The notes under the pieces were generated by a model, which had not been told where the DNA came from, made no database searches, and was given only the letters and a program-made list of their open reading frames with translations. Of a DNA stretch of 64,000 bases, positions 12,880 through 23,540 are shown piece by piece. The first letter of the stretch is position 1. Each line of letters opens with the position of its first letter. Position numbers and translations under genes: made by a program. The stretch is from Mangifera indica (Eukaryota; Streptophyta; Magnoliopsida; Sapindales; Anacardiaceae): assembly GCF_011075055.1 (NCBI RefSeq), contig NC_058145.1, positions 18,101,894 to 18,165,893 of the forward strand, given 5' to 3'.

Positions 12880-13440
12880 TAATTACCCGCACCCTTTTTA
12901 TAATTATAAAGGGGTGCAAGAGATCCCCCGCCCCTCGCCCCCCGCATCCCTTTTGTTTCTCTCGCACTCTTTTTATAATTTTCGTACCTTATTTATATTT
13001 TACGCATTCGTTTGTATTTTCACGTATTCATTTGTATTTTTATGCACCTGTTTCATATTTTCATGCACATTTTCACATTTTCACTTACCCGTTTGTATTT
13101 TCATGCACCACTTCACAATTTCACGCACTCGTTTGTATTTTTACGCACCCGTTTTATATTTTCACTCATCCGTTTGTATTTTTAAGCACCCGTTTTGTAT
13201 TTTCACGCATCCATTCACATTTTCACGCACCCGTTTTGTATTTTCATGCATTCGTTTGTATTTCATGCAACTCTTTACATTTTCACGTATCCTTTCACAT
13301 TTTTACGCACCCGTTTTGTGTTCATTATTTTCACGCACCCTTTTTATAATTCCCGCACCCCTTTTATATTTTACGAACTCGTTTGTATTTTCACGCACCC
13401 ATTTACAATTTCACGCACCCTTCCCGCACCCCTTCACGCA
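12880..13440. repeat. Right subterminal tandem array (inverted copy of the left array)
   Basis: Roughly 27 units that read as the reverse complement of the left array, for example GTTTGTATTTTCACGCACCC. It would pair with the left array in a transcript or single strand. Confidence 0.85.
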
Positions 13441-13755
13441 ACCTGTTTGAGAAGAAAACGTACTATTTTGAGAAAAACGTATCGTTTTCGATATATCAAT
13501 TATTTTCGATATATAACAATCAATTATTTTATAAAAAATTAATCTGTTTTTCAATTTATAGATTTTATTCATTACAGATAACGCCTATCATGAAATGTAA
13601 GCAATTAATCAATGAAATGTTATAGTAACGTTGAGAAATCAAACGAAAGGTATTTTCAGAATGAAAAATACAATTTGTTTAAAAAGATAAAACGTACAAA
13701 TTATTGCCGAAAAAAGTTCAGACAAAAAAGTACCTGCGTATTTTAATTAATATCC

Positions 13756-13758
<3 letters not shown>

Positions 13759-13819
<61 letters not shown>
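13759..13819. repeat. (TA)n microsatellite
   Basis: About 60 bases of pure TA directly next to the right end of the foldback element. Confidence 0.95.
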
Positions 13820-13825
<6 letters not shown>

Positions 13826-14084
13826 CGTACATTGATTTAAGAAAGTGGCCGATAGCCATACATGCACTTAAATAGGAACATGCATGCATATAACTTAATT
13901 AATTAAGTCTCTGAGTCTCAGGATGAAGTTGCATGTAAACTGTGAAAATATGAGACTTCCTAGAAATAATGGATGTAAACGACAAGGAGTTGAAACAACA
14001 CCCAATCACTGTCACCGGTCAAACAATGTTCCAATTCAATATTTGGAAGGAAGGAAAGAAGGATGGAAGGAGTATTGGAAATTG

Positions 14085-15305
14085 AAATTTTTAACGTTAT
14101 TTTAATTTTTGTATATATTTATATATCATTTATTTTAAAACTTAAATAAATATATCACAACAGTAATTTATTTTCTTAAAATATCTCTTTTTAAATGACT
14201 CATATATAGATTCTCTTTTTTCTCTAGAAATTTATTCTCTCTTCTTTCTCAACTTTCAAATGAGAACTTATACAAAAAGATCTTTTCCCTTTTTCTCTAC
14301 AATCTTAGAATTGTATTGTGATGAGTAAAAAAAATCATTTGATAGAATTTAACTGAAAAAAATAAAAAGTTCACGTTTTACTGAAAAAAAATTATAGAAA
14401 AATTTAAAAAAATGTTGGCATTGAATTAAAAATGGTTGGCGTTGGCCGACCATTCAATTAAATAAAGGTTGGCATGGGCCCACCTTTTTATAAAATAAAA
14501 GAGTTGTTTATAAAATAAAAGGGTTGACGTTTTAAAACTAAAAAGCGTCAATTCTTAACGTCAACTCTTTTTTTTTACTGTTATGAATTTTTAGATTCTT
14601 TTTCATATGGTAGGGTCATATAAGTTAAAATATTGTTTCTATAAAAGAGAATTAAAAAATCTTTAGATGCAGTGGACCCTATTGTATGAAAGAGAATCCA
14701 GAAATCTTCAAATTCAATGGGATCCACTATATAGGTGTTGATGTAAACTAAATTTAAAAAAAAACATAAACCAATGGGTATTGGTGTCACCAACCCCTTA
14801 GCGTTGCCGCCAAGGGTTGGCGTTTACGCCAAGGGGTTGGCGACGCCAACCCGTTCTTCGTCTGAAAATTTTTCAGATTTAAAATTTTGTATTTTATAAC
14901 CATTAATATAATATTATAACAACTTTAAACAATAAAAATAATATTAAATAACAATATTAAATAATCTAACAACATAAAATCATAACAAAATTAAATTTCA
15001 CATGAACTCATAAACATAAATCTATCATATATTATTTGATTTTTAATTGTTCATAAAGAAAACACATAACATATAAGTTTTATTATTCAATCACATATTT
15101 TTTTTGTTGAAGAATTTTTTTTCTATACTATAGAGATTTTTTTCTCACTGGAAGACTAAAGAAGAAAAAAGATGAGATTCTCTCTTTCTATATGAATTAT
15201 ATCAATTAGGATATTTTAAAAAAATGTTATACTATTATGATAATTTTATTTAAACTTTAAAATGAGTAATATATATATATATGTACACGATAAAAAAAAA
15301 TGATG
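14085..15305. mobile_element. Possible degenerate terminal-inverted-repeat element
   Basis: The stretch 14105-14240 resembles the reverse complement of 15190-15295 (shared blocks around ACTTAAATAAA and TTAAAATATC). The middle (14410-14850) holds small palindromes built on GTTGGCG. No coding frame is seen. The ends and target duplication could not be fixed, so the call is tentative. Confidence 0.4.
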
Positions 15306-16667
15306 AAAACTTCAATTTCCCTCATATTGATTGGAAGCATGCATTTATGAGTCTCCAATTGTAGGAATAGGACGATTCTTACGTTTACATACCATATATG
15401 TACACAGTTGTAAATAATTATTTAAGGGAGGTTGTTGGAGCACAACTGTTAGCTGCATTTCTGCAATTATTGTTTGTCTATGTAAATTTGTTCATTACAG
15501 GCATCCAATATAAGTATGGTCTCATTTTGTTTTCATCTTTCAATAATAATAATCAATCTTCAATTCATCTCTCTCTATATGTATGTATGTATTAGAATCT
15601 CAATATTCAACTCTTGACTTTCTCTTAATAACCATTCAATATTCTCATTCCACTATTAAGATAGTTTAAGAGTTTACTCATTATAAGAGTCGACATCTTA
15701 CCATTATTTAAACAAACACGTAAAAAGATTTTGATATTATTTGTAATATCATTGAGATTGATCTCATCATCATTCAAAAGAACACCTAAAAAGACTTTGA
15801 TATTATTCGTAATATTTTAGTTTGATGGTTTAGTTCATAATTAAAAATATTATTCGTTTTGAACATATAATCCGTTGTGATTTTTCTTTTATATATTACA
15901 ATCTAAAATATATCTTAACAATTTGAAAGATAAATTACTATTTAAATAATCTTTTATTATTATTCCAAAGTGAGATAGGATGCTCATATAATACCCAACA
16001 TTTCTCACTTGTTTTTTGCTGAAAGTGTTACAATAATGATCGATCAGGTAGATTTTCATAAATAGTTTTGAGAATATTAAATACAAATTGTATAATTAAT
16101 TTATGATTATTACTTATATCAATTCAGTTAAGTTAGGTTTGCTTCTACATTCTTAAAGTGTTGCACTTAAATTCATACACGAAATATTTGTTTGTCATAA
16201 ATAATGCATGGAATTCATTCAGTTAAAATGTAAGTACCTAACGCATTACACCGTATTATAATCCCAAAATTAGTACTTTGTTAAATTTGTGTGGTAAAGT
16301 AATCTCCAAATAATGATGTTGGCAGGCATTATTAAACTAAACTATTATATAATAGAAAATTAACAAACTAAATTAATTATCTATGGCTCGATGGATGTGA
16401 TTGGTAACAGGAATTAAAATGGAGGAGATAATGAGTTGGAAAAATAGTGAATATTGTGTTGTCACCATAACAAACACCCAACACTAATGAACAGAAGAAT
16501 AGAAATGATTCCATTCTAACCCAAAATTAATCAATCCATAATTGAGGATTAATTGATTAGCACAAATATACAAAGTGGACCCTCTCGACTCGATGTATCC
16601 ATATATATTAAGCATTTACATGACCTAACTTTCTGTCAACATTATTTCAGAAAATTGTTGAACAATA

Positions 16668-16696
16668 CATCCATCCATCCATCCATCCATCCATCC
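16668..16696. repeat. (ATCC)n microsatellite
   Basis: Seven tandem ATCC units, followed 50 bases later by a (GA)n tract at 16749-16772. Confidence 0.9.
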
Positions 16697-17581
16697 CAAC
16701 ATGTACGTTGTACCTGCTCATATTTATAATTCTGTGTGTGCCCCATATGAGAGAGAGAGAGAGAGAGAGAGGATGTACACACCACGGTATTTACGCGTTC
16801 ATTTATCTCTCTATCTTCCGGTTATTAAAAGGAAAAAGGGCAAAAGTTGAAGATGGGATTGGGGTCCCGAGATGGGTGATTATCATAATGAAAGAAGAAG
16901 AAAATGGATGACGAAGAGCTATTTCGGAGAAACAGACAAGGATTGATAAGTTGATTTGATTGTATGTACTTGTTGTTTGTTTTTGTTTAAGGGTTTATGT
17001 TTCCAAGCATGATGGTTGGGTCCACGCGTTTATAAACTTGATTTGATATGATATATGATATGATATGATATATGGACCTTTAATCTACTCATTCATTGTC
17101 AGTTTTCTTAAATTTTTCTTATCCCTCCTCGTTGTCCCATCCCATTTACATTTTATCCATCCAAATAATATGAAGAAAATTCAAAGGAATAATAATATAC
17201 AGTAACCATCTCAAATATGCATGCATGTATCAGATACAAATGCATCAGTGCATATGTCATCACAATCCAACAAGGACAGGTGCCCCCATTTTATCAATCC
17301 ACTAATCCTTTTCAAATTAATTCTCTTCTGATTTATTTTCATGTTTAAAACACTCTGGAATTTTGGTTATTTTAGATGAAATTAATGGAAACAGCAAGCA
17401 ACAGATGATGTATTTGGGCATACCACAATTAAAAGTAAAATAATATATATAAGAAAAGATGTTCAAGACAAAAACTGATTAAGTAGATATTGACGATACC
17501 ATACCATACCATGTATGACACTGTGACCTTTAATCGAATCTAGTTGTTGATGCAACTAGATAACATATATTTATATAGTGG

Positions 17582-17583
<2 letters not shown>

Positions 17584-17639
<56 letters not shown>

Positions 17640-17642
17640 GGA

Positions 17643-17673
<31 letters not shown>
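17584..17673. repeat. Compound (TA)n and (AAT)n microsatellite
   Basis: About 50 bases of TA, a short AAAAAGGAAA spacer, then about nine AAT units. Confidence 0.9.
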
Positions 17674-18006
17674 GAAATTGGTTACAGCTAGAGAGATCTG
17701 CCACTAGTTACATTAAAGAGACTTGAAGTGGACATTTCCCTTCCTTCAATTTATCAGCTATATATATAAATATATATATATATATTTAAGTGATGCATGG
17801 CAAATTGTTTAGATTATGACACATAAGACTTCCATATTTGCAATAATGTACGACATATATAAATAAATAAACAAGATTTATCATTAAAGACTAAGGCTAT
17901 TTACTTTATTTGTACCTGCTTTTTGTGGATTCACCACTTCCAGTCTTAACATTATGACAAAATACATATATTTTTATCTATCACTTCAATTAATCCTAAA
18001 GTTTTT

Positions 18007-18048
<42 letters not shown>

Positions 18049-18806
18049 TACAAGATTATATGCATAATATTGCCCCACTTGCCAACTTAAGCCCTCAATC
18101 AAGTCAACTCTTTCAAACCCAGCTACAAATATCTCATTTTCTAGCAGCACACATATGCTCTCTCATCTGTTGATCACTCTTTTGGCTTGAAAGAACATCT
18201 ATGGAGTATAAATTCCGTCACTAATCTAATTTGATGAATATATAAAAAAGTTTTTGTTGATCCTTTTCCTTATGCGATTTCTGTTTCATGCCGCCGATCG
18301 AAGCTGAAGGTTAACAAACTCTTTGCTTCAATAAGCTAGCTGCTGCAATCCTAATTCAACCAGGAAACCAAAGACTGCCAAGCATGAGCTGTAGTCTCCG
18401 CCACATTAATATTTGCTAATACAAAATTCATTTAGACAGATAAATGGATGATAGTGTTATGTAATTAGTAAGAGGTGAGGGCACATATCAGGTTCTAAAT
18501 CTATACATTGTACAGTAGGAGTGGCATTCCGGGAAGAATCCATCTTTGCTGCTTTTGAGGCACATTGATTGATTCATTTCTATATATTCGTCTTACGAGA
18601 TAGTCAAACAAAACCAGTTGGATGAGAACAGTTTAATCATGCTTGCCAAAATTAAAAACACAACCTTTTCATTTGCAAACTCTCATGTCATAATGCAAAT
18701 CCTTCCAATTTCTTTACAATAATTAATTGTACTTGTTACAATTAAAAGAATCAATATAATTAATTATTAAGTTTTGTTAGGACTGTTGATCTAACTATAC
18801 AGATAA

Positions 18807-20673
18807 CTACCCAAGCTCATCATGAGATTGAAGTTCCATACAACTCGAAATCCTGTCAACAATGCTGCTTATATCTGGTCTACCTTCACAATTCTCAACT
18901 AGAGCTGAGTTTGCTATGTCCACCAACACTTTTAGTTGCTCTAAATCAACCTCACCCTTGAGTTTTGGGTCCAACAATTGACCCCAAACCCCTGAATCAT
19001 CATTTTTCCTGCAATCTTCTGTCCATTCAGCTAGTGTCACTGAACCTTGTGTTGATTTAAGTCCAGTTATTAGCTCCAGAAGTAAAACTCCGAAGCTATA
19101 CACATCGCTTTTGGGTGAAACGATTCCGGTTTTGAGGTAATTGGTGTCAGCGTAACCGAATGAGCCTTTGATGGTAGTTGGAGTTTGCGGGGCAAATGTT
19201 TCATAGCCCAATTTGCAAAGCCCAAAATCCGCAAGCTTAGCATGGTTATTGTCAATCAAGAGAATGTTAGAGGACTTGACATCTCTGTGGATGATAGGTG
19301 GGTCAGCGATTAAGTGGAGATACTCGAGGGCTCGAGCAATGTCAAGAGCAATGCTTAAACGATTAGACCATGAAAGTGTTCCTTGTGATTGGCCATAGTA
19401 GGTGTGCATTCTGTCAAATAAGCTCTTGTTTGGAATGTACTCCAGTAGTAGAAGTTGCTCTCCTGCTCAAACATTTATTTGTGTGGAGGTAAGAAATGTT
19501 TTGAATGTTTGTGTGTAACTATTTAAGGCTCTGAAAATGGATCCAGTTTCAAGTTTCTTATTCAACTTGGTAGGCCTAATAAGTAGGCAAGAAAATCCAT
19601 GGGATCAAATGTGCAAACTATGTAGGACTCATATTTGATTTAAATCGAGTCAAAATAAGACCTATTTCAAGATCAGTTAAAAATTGATGAGTTAAAGCTC
19701 AAACTAGATTTGAAAATAGTTTTGTTTTGAATTTAGTTCGAATAGGTTTAAATTGAAAATTTTTTAATTAATTTAAATTTGACTTATTTTATGAAAACAA
19801 ACCAAATTATTAACTAAAACTCAACTCATTTAATCCAAGTTCTAATTCAATATCAAGTAACTCAGGTCGAACCTAACCCAACTACCATGTTTTATGATGT
19901 CCTTGAAAATGGTCCAAGATAAGGAACATTGTAAGGTATAGTGGTATCAAATAATCTATTATAGAATAAGCTATAGTATTCATGCTAAGTTTGCAACTAA
20001 TAATAGATGGGAGAAAATTATTGTATACTGTTATACTACTTTGGTATAAAAATCAACCATTGGATGGGGGTGAACAATTATAAAATAATAATAATAATAA
20101 TAAAATTAACTGTATTATGAACCAACCAGAGGATGGTTGGATTCAATGTATGAATGTGAATTTACAGATTGAGTGAAGAATGATGTTATTAAGGTTACCT
20201 TTATCCAAGCAGAAACCCAACAAGCCCACCAAATTTGGATGAGAAATCCTGAGCAAAACCGAGACTTCATCCAGGAAGATCTTTCTGCTACCACCTTTCT
20301 CCTCCATTACTCTCTTCACAGCTCCAAATCTTCCATCTCCAAGCTCTGCAAGATACACAAAAGAAGTAGCTCCAAACCCTATCTGAATTCTGAAATCTCT
20401 AGTAGCCATTTTCAGCTCTTCAAGAGCGTAAGTCCTAATAACTCCCTCAGTGCACCACATAGAACATTTTGTCCTCGAAATTATATGATCTTGGCCGCCT
20501 TTCTCCAAGTCTGTTTGAGTCTCCCCGTTGGAAGCTACAGCTACAGCTCTAGCTTGAGCTTCAAGGTACACTGCAAACTTCCTCAACATTACGGTGAAAA
20601 ATATCACCATTATAATTGCAGGAATAACCCATAACTTTCCTGGATTTGTAGTGGAGAATCCAAGCAACCACAT
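18807..20673 (-). CDS. Receptor-like protein kinase with a membrane anchor but no ectodomain
   Basis: Two exons, 20673-20199 and 19462-18807, join in frame (intron GT-AG, 736 bp) to give 376 aa. A membrane segment lies at about residues 14-34 with only a dozen residues before it. The kinase domain begins near residue 90: glycine loop with G99-x-G101, the VAIK-type Lys120, helix-C Glu136, HRDVKSSNIL (Asp219), and DFG (Asp237), so ATP binding and catalysis look intact. The activation segment reads GSFGYADTNY where plant RLKs usually have GTFGYLDPEY, so the conserved Glu of the APE-like motif is replaced by Asn266. Family members phosphorylate Ser/Thr on partner proteins at the plasma membrane. 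No ligand-binding region was found upstream in AT-rich DNA. Substrate and subfamily are unknown. It could be a full short RLK or one that lost its 5' exons. Confidence 0.85.
19463..20198 (-). other. Single intron of the receptor-like kinase gene
   Basis: A 736-bp intron between the glycine-loop exon and the catalytic exon. Donor GTAACC, acceptor GAGCAG. AT-rich, with an ATA trinucleotide run near 20085-20105. No coding content. Confidence 0.75.
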
Positions 20674-21420
20674 GATCCGTAATTCTTATTCATTCAATTA
20701 ACATTATTATTCTTTATCAGAAAAATTAACCACAATTAATATAAACCACAGAGGTGGAGAAGTTTTCAAGATTCAGTGGTTTGGAATGTAGCTTGAAGAG
20801 CTCAAATGTGTCATTATGTCTGGTCATAAATCACTACATAAGGGTCATAAATCTGTCATTTTTTTGTTGTCTTGTCCATAATTCATGATGGAATTAATGC
20901 ATAAAAAAATATTACAAATTAATGAATATATTATATGTAGCACATAATTCCTGGCTTCGGTGGCTTGCAAAAGTCACGCATTTCATATATGTGCTATTGT
21001 TGTGGGATACAAATACAATACAAGATTCCCAAATTTTGCCTTCATCTATCTTTGCTAATTTTTCAAATTGATATTTCTATCACCTAACCAATTCAAGGAA
21101 TAAAAAAGTATATGTGAAATAAAAGCTTCCAAGTTTCAACTCATTTTTGCGTAACCTAACTCTTAATAAAAACATCTTAAGGTATTCTTAAAATATATTT
21201 GTTTTCAATTTTTTTATTTGTTATCATTTTAATTTTAAATTCTACAATTTAAAACCCTTTTAAAAACTTACAAATTATTTAATCTTATCTTATCATTCTC
21301 AAACATCATAGAATACAAATACATTTCCCAACATCTCTAAGGTATTTTGTTTACTTGGGGTGTTAGATGACTAAGCACGCCAGAAGATAATAGTCCACCT
21401 CAGTTTGCACTTTCTTTTTC

Positions 21421-22234
21421 GGCCAAACGACTATCTCCCACCCAAGGTTTGATGTTTTCTCAAAAGTCCCCCCTTTAACTATGGAAACACCAAATACCTA
21501 CCCATGACCGGTTAGATTTAACAAAACCGTAACGCCTGAAAATTTTATCTCTTTTTGCCCCCCTAAACTTTAAAAACTAAAAATTTTCCCTCAATCTAAG
21601 TTTTAAAAAATTGTAGTTTCACCCTAGAGTTTGGTTTTGAAATCTCCGACGACCGTTCCGGCTCCATTGCCAACGACCTCTCCCTTCCGAAGAAGCCTCT
21701 CCTTCCGGCGAATGTTTTTCTCCCATTTGGAGGCTCGATCGACGTCGGAGACGCCTTGGGAGACGAAGAACTTCGTTGGGGAAGACGAAGTTCTTCGTCT
21801 CCCCAGACGAAGACGAAGCCGTTGTCTTCGTCTGGGTAGACGATCGTCTTCCCAGAGGCGTCTCCGACGTCGATCGAGCCTCTAAATGGGAGGAAAACAT
21901 TCGCCGGAAGGAGAGGCTGCTTCGGGAGGGAGAGGTCATCGGCAATGGAGTCGGAACGGTCATCGGAGATTTCAAAATCAAACTCTAGGATGAAACTGCT
22001 AATTTTTAAAACTTAGGTTGGGGGAAAATTTTAGTTTTTGAAGTTTAGGGGGGCAAAATTAGATTCTATTTTAGTTTATTTTTAATATTATAGCAAAAAT
22101 GATGATTTTACCCTTACCACCGTTAGAGTTTTGTTAAATCTAACTGGTCATGGGTGGGTGTTTAGTGTTTCCATAGTTAAAGAGTGGAAACTTGAGAAAA
22201 CATCAAACCTTGGGTGGGAAATAGTCGTTTGGCC
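21421..22234. mobile_element. Palindromic Mutator-like miniature element, copy 1
   Basis: The element starts GGCCAAACGACTAT and ends with the reverse complement ATAGTCGTTTGGCC. The whole 814 bp folds on itself: the left half (poly-T/CTCC-rich block, then CGAAGAAG-rich block) is mirrored by the right half almost to the middle near 21790. There is no transposase. The family is assigned to the Mutator superfamily because copy 3 in this window has a perfect 9-bp target duplication. A duplication for this copy is not clear (only TTCT shared). Reading frames on both strands come from the palindrome. Confidence 0.82.
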
Positions 22235-22306
22235 TTCTAAGAAACTTGGGCTTCCGTTCACAGTGAAACATTGAAAAGTCTTCATCTTAACTTAACGGAA
22301 AAAGAA

Positions 22307-23153
22307 GGCCAAATGACCATTTCCCACCTAAGGTTTGATGTTTTCTCAAGTTTCCACTCTTTAACTATGGAAACACCAAACACCCACCCATGACCGGTTA
22401 GATTTAACAAAACCCTAACGGTGGTAAGGGTAAAATTGTCATTTTCTCTATAATATTAAAAATAAACTTAAATAGAATCTATTTTGCCCCCCTAAACTTT
22501 AAAAACTAAAATTTTCCCTCAGCCTAAGTTTTAAAAAATCGCAGTTTCACCCTATGGTTTCTTTTTGAAATCTCCGGTGATATCTCCGACTCCATTGCCG
22601 ATGGTCTCTCCCTCCCGAAGCATCCTCTCCTTCCGGCGATCTCTTTTCTCCCATTTGGACCCCCCATCGGAGTCGGAGAAGTCGTGGAAGACGAAGAACT
22701 TCGTCGGGGAAGACGAAGTTCCAACTGCGATCGGGCTTAATCTTCGTCTTCATCTTCCAACTGCGATCGTCGTCGTCAGATAAGTCGTCTGGGAAGACGA
22801 TTTCTCTTCCCAGACAACTTATCTCTATGTCGGATGAGTAGTGCAGGAGTTTAGGGCGGCCGTCGGTGGAAGAAAAACCGTCGGGAGGGGAAGATGGCCG
22901 GTGATGGCGCCGGAGAAAGTGAAAGGGTTTGGAAATAAACCCTGGGGGGGGGGGGAAATGCAATATTTTCAAACTTAGCTTAGGGAAAAAATGTTAGTTT
23001 TTAAAATTTTAGGGGGAAAAATGAGATTAAACTTACCACCATTAGGGTTTTGTTAAATCTAACAGGTCATGGGTGGGTGTTTGGTATTTCCATAGTTAAA
23101 GGGTGGAAACTTGAGAAATCATCAAACCTTGGGTGGGAAATAGTCGTTTGGCC
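22307..23153. mobile_element. Palindromic Mutator-like miniature element, copy 2
   Basis: Begins GGCCAAATGACCATTTCCC and ends with the matching inverted sequence TAGTCGTTTGGCC. It is 847 bp, lies 72 bases after copy 1, and shares its terminal 100-120 bases (including the block AACACCCACCCATGACCGG). The centre differs from copy 1 and carries a G run at 22947-22957. It is non-coding. Its flanks show no clean 9-bp duplication, so the pair may have been rearranged after insertion. Confidence 0.82.
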
Positions 23154-23540
23154 AACAAATAAATGTATTCATATTCACCATGTCATATCAGATCTCTGTC
23201 GTCTGGTTTGAATTCTAAATATGGTTTGGTATCAGAAGGGAAAAAAAATTAAAAGAGCAAAACAAGTTGACCAAATAAGAACACAACTCCAAATGACCAT
23301 ACCCACTTAGGAATTCAGTGACTTAGTCATTCACATATTCAACAAAACAAAGAAACTGCATCAAAGTCTAGGACTTATACTTCTCTCAATGCCAATGAAG
23401 CTGGCAATTTGATCATAAATTTTGTGTCTTTTCAATCTGATTTGAGTCATTTTATCTTTAAGGGGTTTTCTGTCAATTTTCCAAAGTTTCAGCTATGAAC
23501 CGTGAGTCAACTGATCCATAACACAGTCAGAATAACCAAT

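Larger units (their letters stand above)
11414..13754. mobile_element. Foldback-type DNA element with long inverted arms and internal repeat arrays
   Basis: The outer 330-360 bases at each end are inverted copies of each other. The left end reads GATATTAATTAAAATA and continues to about 11770; the right end is its reverse complement with scattered mismatches, from about 13430. Inside, the left arm (about 11740-12780) is an array of roughly 20-bp units of the type GGGTGCGTGAAAATACAAAC, and the right arm (about 12880-13440) carries the same unit in the opposite direction. A short (TA)-rich palindrome (12778-12865) forms the centre. No transposase is present, so it is non-autonomous. No certain target-site duplication was found because both flanks are AT microsatellites. 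Long reading frames in both arms arise because the unit lacks stop codons. Confidence 0.82.
15306..18806. other. Repeat-rich intergenic spacer
   Basis: No gene was recognised. It contains simple repeats: (ATCC)n 16668-16696, (GA)n 16749-16772, (TA)n 17584-17635, (AAT)n 17644-17673 and (TA)n 18011-18044. The last few hundred bases probably include the 3' UTR of the minus-strand kinase gene. Confidence 0.6.

Noticed and set aside
11593..13625. Open frames of 80-261 codons rich in His, Phe, Pro and Thr
   Set aside because: They overlap in several frames of the foldback arrays and come from stop-free 20-bp repeats, not from codon-like selection.
20173..20634. 153-codon frame on the plus strand
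   Set aside because: It is antisense to the kinase exon and shows no family features.
21619..22972. Arg/Ser-rich frames on both strands (70-141 codons)
   Set aside because: They lie in the palindromic Mutator-like elements and mirror each other across the two arms.
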